Shown here in pieces: positions 59,000-64,000 of a stretch of 64,000 bases of DNA. A program made the position numbers and the translations under genes. The notes below the pieces were generated by a model. The model saw nothing but the letters and a program-made list of their open reading frames with translations. It was not told where the DNA came from and searched no databases. Numbering within the stretch: position 1 is the stretch's first letter; every line of letters starts with the position of its first letter. This DNA is from Phyllostachys edulis (taxonomy: Eukaryota; Streptophyta; Magnoliopsida; Poales; Poaceae): assembly GCA_036346405.1 (NCBI GenBank), contig CM070568.1:29361072-29425071 (forward strand). Reading direction: 5' to 3'.

Positions 59000-61900
59000 C
59001 ATAGTCTTTTTGAAGTTAAAAAAACAATTTGCAATTTATTGAATTAATTTAAAGCTTAATTTAAAATTTTAGAAAATAAAAAAACATTTTAAATGATTAG
59101 AATAAATATCAATTAAATTCAAAATTATTTTATTCAATCTATTCAGGTTCCAAGGATTTTTGTGGATTTTTTTGAATTTTTTTGAATTTATTTTACTTTT
59201 AGGATTTTCCCCGATTTTCTTTTCTTTTTCTTTCCTTTTCTCTCTCCTACTCATCATCTTCAACATCTGGCGTGTGCGTTCTGTTCCTAATCCGAAAAGA
59301 AAAACTGCAAGTTCTTCAGTGTTTACAATTCTTCCTCGTTCTCCTCACTCGAATCACCAAACTCAAAGCCGTCTGAAGCGTTGCGACCCTTCCTTCATCA
59401 CCGTGCTATCAATGCCTCCATTCCTGCAACCCCATCAATACATTACTGTTTCTTTTAGTTTCCAAAAGCGAGTCGTGAATGTCGCCGACGTCCTTAATCG
59501 TGTTCTTGTCGTTTTGTATCATGGGAGAGGCTATAAATTGGTACACCGACTCTTCTTCTACCCCTTTTCGCACCCTCAAAGTTTCAGAACCTCCGGAGCA
59601 CCGACGACGTCAAATTCCTTGTTTTCCCGAACATCAGTTGCTTCACCCAAATCACGCATTCGTGATTCCGTTGAGTCTTTGCAACTTCTAATCACGTCAT
59701 ATCGTGTTCCCGAGCTAGGTGGTCATTAGCCCTCAAACAATTTCATCCTTCATGTAGTGAATCGCCCAAATTTCGCCGTCGAACCTTCTAGGCCAATTTC
59801 GCTCCCGCCGATCGATCTTCTCCCTCGGTGCATATTTCTTCGAGTGAACCGCGTCACGGCGCGTTCCAGACCATCCTCTTTCTATTCTGCCCCATCAATT
59901 TGGTTGATTACCCATTGTGGATTGCCACCATCGTCGTCGCTCGTTTTCGGTCGCCGTGGAGGCATCGCCTCCGACCATCTCCGGTCAAATCGATCGCACA
60001 TACACAATCCCTGGGCCCAGGCCATACCCGTGCTCACCCCCCTTTTCTTCCCCGCACCTCCGGACTATCATCGCCGCCGTGAGGCCATGTGCTGCCGCCG
60101 CTCTAGATGACGCCGCCGCCGCCACCTGTGGAAAGGACTTGGTCATGGGGTTCCATTTTTTGTGTTTGCCGGCCACCACGCCGCCTTCCTCGCTGGCGTC
60201 GCTACCATGGCTGAAGCGCCTGGAACATGCTCTGTTCTCGTTTATGTGAAGCTTTCTTGTGATGTCTTCTGTTAGTTGGCCTTTGAGTCCATGACAACTT
60301 GGTCCCACCAACCTTAGACTCGTCCTTGCCTTAGCTTTGCTTCAAGTATTTCACTAGCTTGTGGGCCCACCATGTCATGACCTCAAAGCTTTAGCTCTGC
60401 TATGTTAGCAACCGAAATCAAGAAATTCCAATGCAGTAAAGCTCTACGTGTTTTATCATTTTTTGTGAGAATCGAATTTCCACACGTTCGTTCTCCTTCA
60501 TACGAACTCTAAATCCGTCGATTCTTTCTCCTAAATTCTTATAAATTCATTCTCTACCTTTGAGTATCTATTTCATAATTTTAAGTTTTTATTTGCTTTC
60601 TGCTATTTATTTGGTCGGATTCGTGCATGTAGAGTCTAACGTTGACGACACGAACTTGGATCAACAGGAAGCACTAACCTCCAACACCACCAATGAAGGC
60701 GAGTCTCCTTTGAACACTTTGAACCCATATTTGTTAAATAATGTTTTCAGTTTTAAAGTTATGCATTGCTATTTTATTTAAATATTAAGTTTAAACTATA
60801 GGTTGTTAGTTAAAAACCTAAAGATTGTTAATGTCTTCCTTGATATTTATTATCCTATACATTTGTAACCCTAGCGTAGAAATTCTGCATTATTGATTAC
60901 AATTTTGCAGAATAGTTTTATACAGTGGAATTGCTTAGACATGTTGTTCGGTCTTGTGTAACCTTTGGGGGGGGGGAGAAAAACCATTATTATCTAATAT
61001 GTTTTAAATTTGGAAAATAGTTGACATTAGGTAATGTCAATATTTGGAAAAATAAAATAAATTGGAGAAAAATATTTTAGACTAAGGTGAGTGACATGAG
61101 TCTTGATTGTCTCACCCTGGTCGATTAAGGACCGACTCTTGTATTTATTCAAACCAAGCATTACCGTGCAACCGGACCTAGCTGAGTAATTTGCTAAGTT
61201 CGAATATTTAGCCCGCAGGCTGTAGATGATAGGAGTTACCTGGGTAGTGCAGACGATAATAAATGACGCCCATGCCTGTCAGGGCTTGCGCTGGGCATTG
61301 GTAAATGACGTCCAAGTCCGGACAGGTTATCCCCCACAACGGCGAGCTCCAGGTCGATGGTAAATAACGTCCATGACTTGGGGTTAAGCTCATCAGACGA
61401 GCTAATGTTAAGATAAAGTATTGTAAAACCATGTGATAATCGCTTAGTCGCACAACTTTGGAAGTGTGTGAAGCGGATAATTTAAGCTAATTATCTCGTG
61501 TGGGTCAAGCTGTACAATCTCTACAGAGTGTTAAAAACTATTCGAATAGTCGTGCCCACGGTCAAGGACAGGCAAGGTGCGTATACACATGGTAGATTTC
61601 AGTTTTGGTTTTAAAGAAATATTTTGAGAATCCGGGAGTAGTTGAAACTCTTGGAGTGTTGATCTGGCAGTTAGAGCCAGTTGAGTAGCTAGAGCTCAAT
61701 TCATGAAAACTTGGCGGATATAGTCTCTTTACTAGTGTTTGGTAGTTGGAACCTACACTAGAGATTAATTCAAATTATTTAATTATTTAATCTTCATTTG
61801 TCAAATGTGCTTTATGAAAAATGATTAAACTTAAAATATTGCTTTGTATGCCCAATTGTTAAAGCTATGCATATGCATAATTTCCCAAGACTCGCGGAGT

Positions 61901-62252
61901 ACTTTATGTACTCACATGCTACACTACGAAGATGCCGAGAACGACTACGACTACTTCGCCTGTGGCTTCGATGAAGGCTTCCCGGAGTACTAGGCTGCGT
62001 TCCCTAGTCAAATGCTAGTGGGTGATTCGATGGGCCACCACGGAGTTTATTATTTTGTTTTCGCTGCTGTGAGACTTAAGGTCTTTGGACATATTTTGTA
62101 ATAAGTTGTCTTAAGGCCGGTACTTATTTATTAATGTTATTTTGTGATTCGAACTGGTTATCAGCAATATTTCCACTATGTGCACTGGCTACTGATCTAG
62201 GACTGGTGCAGAAATACACAAAGAGTTCGGATTCAGAAATCCGGTCCCGACA
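59000..62252 (+). repeat. Chromovirus-like LTR (left end undefined)
   Basis: Layout typical of Tekay/RIRE3-type LTRs: AT-rich start, pyrimidine-rich middle, the phrase TAGTCGTGCCCACG (about 61547), and GATGCCGAGAACGACTACGA near 61931. It ends GAAATCCGGTCCCGACA at 62252. ORFs 59160-59729 and 59757-60311 lie in the pyrimidine-rich part and look like shadows. No convincing TG start or target duplication was found. Confidence 0.55.
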
Positions 62253-62854
62253 AAAACCAGGTCGACGTGGATACCACGTCGAGGCAAAACTGCCCTAGAA
62301 TGGCTCAAAGGTTGTGTGTTTAGGCGGTTTTGATAATTAAGTGTTGTTTTTTAGATAGCTTTGGAGTTATGGGTTGAAATTTGAACTCGGATCATGACCG
62401 AAGGCTGAAAAATGAACCTTTTCCTAGTATTGTTACAAGCATCCCATTTTCACTTTTGCACCCCTCGCTACTGTACTAACTGCAAGCTTTTATAACTGAA
62501 AAATTGCATTTTTGACCCCTGAGCTTGTGTATGCTTGTATCACTTTGGCCCCCCTCAACTTCAAATTGAATTCTCACCCTCCTTAAACTTGTAAGCTTGT
62601 ACTATTTGCCCTAGAACTCTAACTAAATCCCTAGCCCTTAACCTTGTTTCTTTTTTTTACTTGTTTGAACGTTTGCCTAAACTACATAGGAGCATAACCC
62701 AAAAAGGAAACTATTCTTTAACCAACATTAATAGATAGAAAACATATTCCTAGATAAAAAAATTAAGGCCCCACTTAATACAATAAACACATCTAACTTT
62801 GGCAAGTTCAGGGAAACAAGAGAGAGAAAAGCATCAATACGTAGAAGCTTTTAG
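62253..62854. other. Unassigned sequence with 'no-gene' composition
   Basis: Repeated phrases of the type CCCCTGAGCTTGTGTATGC and CCTTAAACTTGTAAGC resemble the subterminal repeats of long-arm transposons such as that at 38408, but no paired arm lies in the window. Confidence 0.35.
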
Positions 62855-63064
62855 GGCATGTACAATAGTATAGACAACTGTTATCTATAGTACGCCTCCA
62901 TGTCATCTATAGATAGCGCTAAATATAGCTCCCACAATGAGTTGTTTTTTTACATGTCTCTATAGACAAATCCTCCATGTCTAATGTGCATTGTTTCTCG
63001 TATTACAGTCGACTACTGCATGATGAACGACTCAATTATCTATGCTCCTCTCTCTCATCCACAT
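62852..63064 (+). mobile_element. Terminal fragment of a PIF/Harbinger-like MITE
   Basis: TTA followed by GGGCATGTACAATAG and internal TATAGACA/TGTCTATA words, as in Tourist/PIF-type elements. The right end is lost at the LTR that begins at 63065. Confidence 0.4.
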
Positions 63065-64000
63065 TGTAATATCCCATTTTATTAAATAAGTATTCAATGA
63101 ATTAGAAAAGGATTAATATTCTCAATTTAGGAGAAAAATGAGTAAAATAGTTATGGGCCTTTCGACCATACCCAGGAGGTGGGCCGACCACCAACAAAAG
63201 AAGGAGGGGAGTGGAAACCCTAGCAGGGTACTGTAGCACACAGTGCTACAGTGTCTCCATGCTACAGTGCCACCCCCCTCCTTGTGCCGCCTCCTTTGGG
63301 TGCTGACGGCAATTGGGAAGAAGAAGGAAGAGAGGAAGAGAGGAAGAGGAAGAGGTAGAGGAGGGGAAGTCTTCGCGAGGGATTCAGTGATGTCCAGCGT
63401 TGTTCTTGTGGGTGATTTCATGTTCTCCTTTAGTTAAGGTAAATCGTTCTTATGCGAATTGTCTCCAATAGCCAGATTGTAACTGCTGTCGTAGATCGAT
63501 GTCTCTGTTGTTCTGTTAATGCACGAAACTGAGTGAGTTCCAAGCGGATCTAGCATTTAATGTCTCCTAGACTTATGTGGGGTTTCGCGTGAGCTTTCAA
63601 GAAAGTATTAATTCATAATTTTTTGGTCGAATGATGAATTAGTTATGAATTTTGCAAGTCTGGGTGCTTATTCAGTCTCTGGATTCGGGCAGCGAACGTA
63701 GTTCTGTGAATTATGGTTTGGAGATGGATGAATTTGATCGGTTGTTGTGATTGAGTTATGTAGATAACTTTATGATGTTTCTAGGAAGATCAAGTTCATA
63801 ATTTTTGGACATTTAGAACGAAAGATATGAATTTTTGAAGTTAGTGTTGTAGTTTGTCCTTCTGTTGTGGACAGTAGAGAAAGTCCAAGCTGTTGGCAAC
63901 CTTTGTTGCACAGTGGAGATAATTGTAATAATTTTATTGTGGAAGCTAGTTTTCTGTAGTTTCCATATATTCTTAGAACAATGGGTTTGGATGTACCAAA
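63065..64000 (+). repeat. Chromovirus-type LTR, start only (runs off right edge)
   Basis: Begins TGTAATATCCCATTTTATTA, similar to the solo LTR start at 45991, followed by an AT-rich and then a GC-rich, CTACAGTG-repeating part (63230-63280). The other end is outside the window. The ORF at 63122-63421 on the minus strand is a shadow. Confidence 0.65.

Noticed and set aside
59160..59729. A 189-codon plus-strand ORF
   Set aside because: It falls in the pyrimidine-rich part of a chromovirus-like LTR, begins in low-complexity F/L-rich sequence and shows no known motif.
58630..62257. A 3.6-kb LTR from 58639 to 62252 based on a matching AAAAC on both sides
   Set aside because: The 5-base match is A-rich in an A-rich region and no family-type LTR start is present at 58639.
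1..64000. An endogenous pararetrovirus or other viral insertion
   Set aside because: All RT, protease and integrase remnants fit Ty3/gypsy or Ty1/copia order with LTRs; no movement or coat protein motif was seen.

Overview
This window reads as a gene-free stretch of plant nuclear DNA, almost certainly from a grass (Poaceae). It is made of nested, mostly dead transposable elements. The lineages seen are those that fill grass genomes: Tat-lineage Ty3/gypsy elements carrying an antisense gene, SIRE/Maximus-type Ty1/copia LTRs, chromovirus (Tekay/RIRE3-like) LTRs, hAT, Mutator-like and PIF/Harbinger elements. The species cannot be named from the sequence. I found no intact host gene, tRNA, rRNA or CRISPR array. 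Long ORFs are either element remnants or low-complexity shadows.

Layout. 1-9864: a minus-strand Tat element (gag, protease, RT, RNase H, integrase, all broken) with its 5' LTR at 9156-9864 and plus-strand antisense-gene exons at 1-1880; its left end lies outside the window. 9865-12697: two opposed chromovirus LTR fragments. 12698-18051: a second, internally deleted Tat element with both LTRs, an antisense gene with its own TATA box and introns, and arrays of a 29-bp hairpin repeat. 18052-24106: the 3' end of a long copia element with a composite LTR. 24107-25194: chromovirus LTR fragment with a 52-bp minisatellite. 25195-36102: four copia LTRs and a small hAT, piled into a decayed chaperonin CCT-theta (CCT8) gene whose exons can still be read on the minus strand. 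36103-37790: copia gag-protease fragment and LTR. 38408-42541: a three-level nest (long-arm foldback element, containing a hAT, containing a solo Tat LTR). 43559-44988: a hAT-Tip100-like element with a perfect 8-bp target duplication. 45991-48059: a chromovirus solo LTR with a perfect 5-bp duplication. 48516-49422: another hAT-like element. 49646-54614: a PIF/Harbinger-like element with a Mutator-like element (50341-52090) nested inside it. 54618-64000: mostly unassigned or degenerate sequence, a copia RT scrap, and two more chromovirus LTRs, the last running off the right edge.

Two observations deserve most attention. First, a 29-bp tandem repeat whose unit is a 22-nt hairpin (7-bp arms, 8-nt loop) occurs in the LTRs, in the introns of the antisense gene, and in an unrelated solo LTR at 39064-39787. 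Between the two LTRs of one element, arms have changed together in ways that keep them paired. Second, the CCT8 pseudogene gives an independent reading frame against which insertions can be placed to the base: one copia LTR sits inside an exon and splits it exactly at its target duplication.
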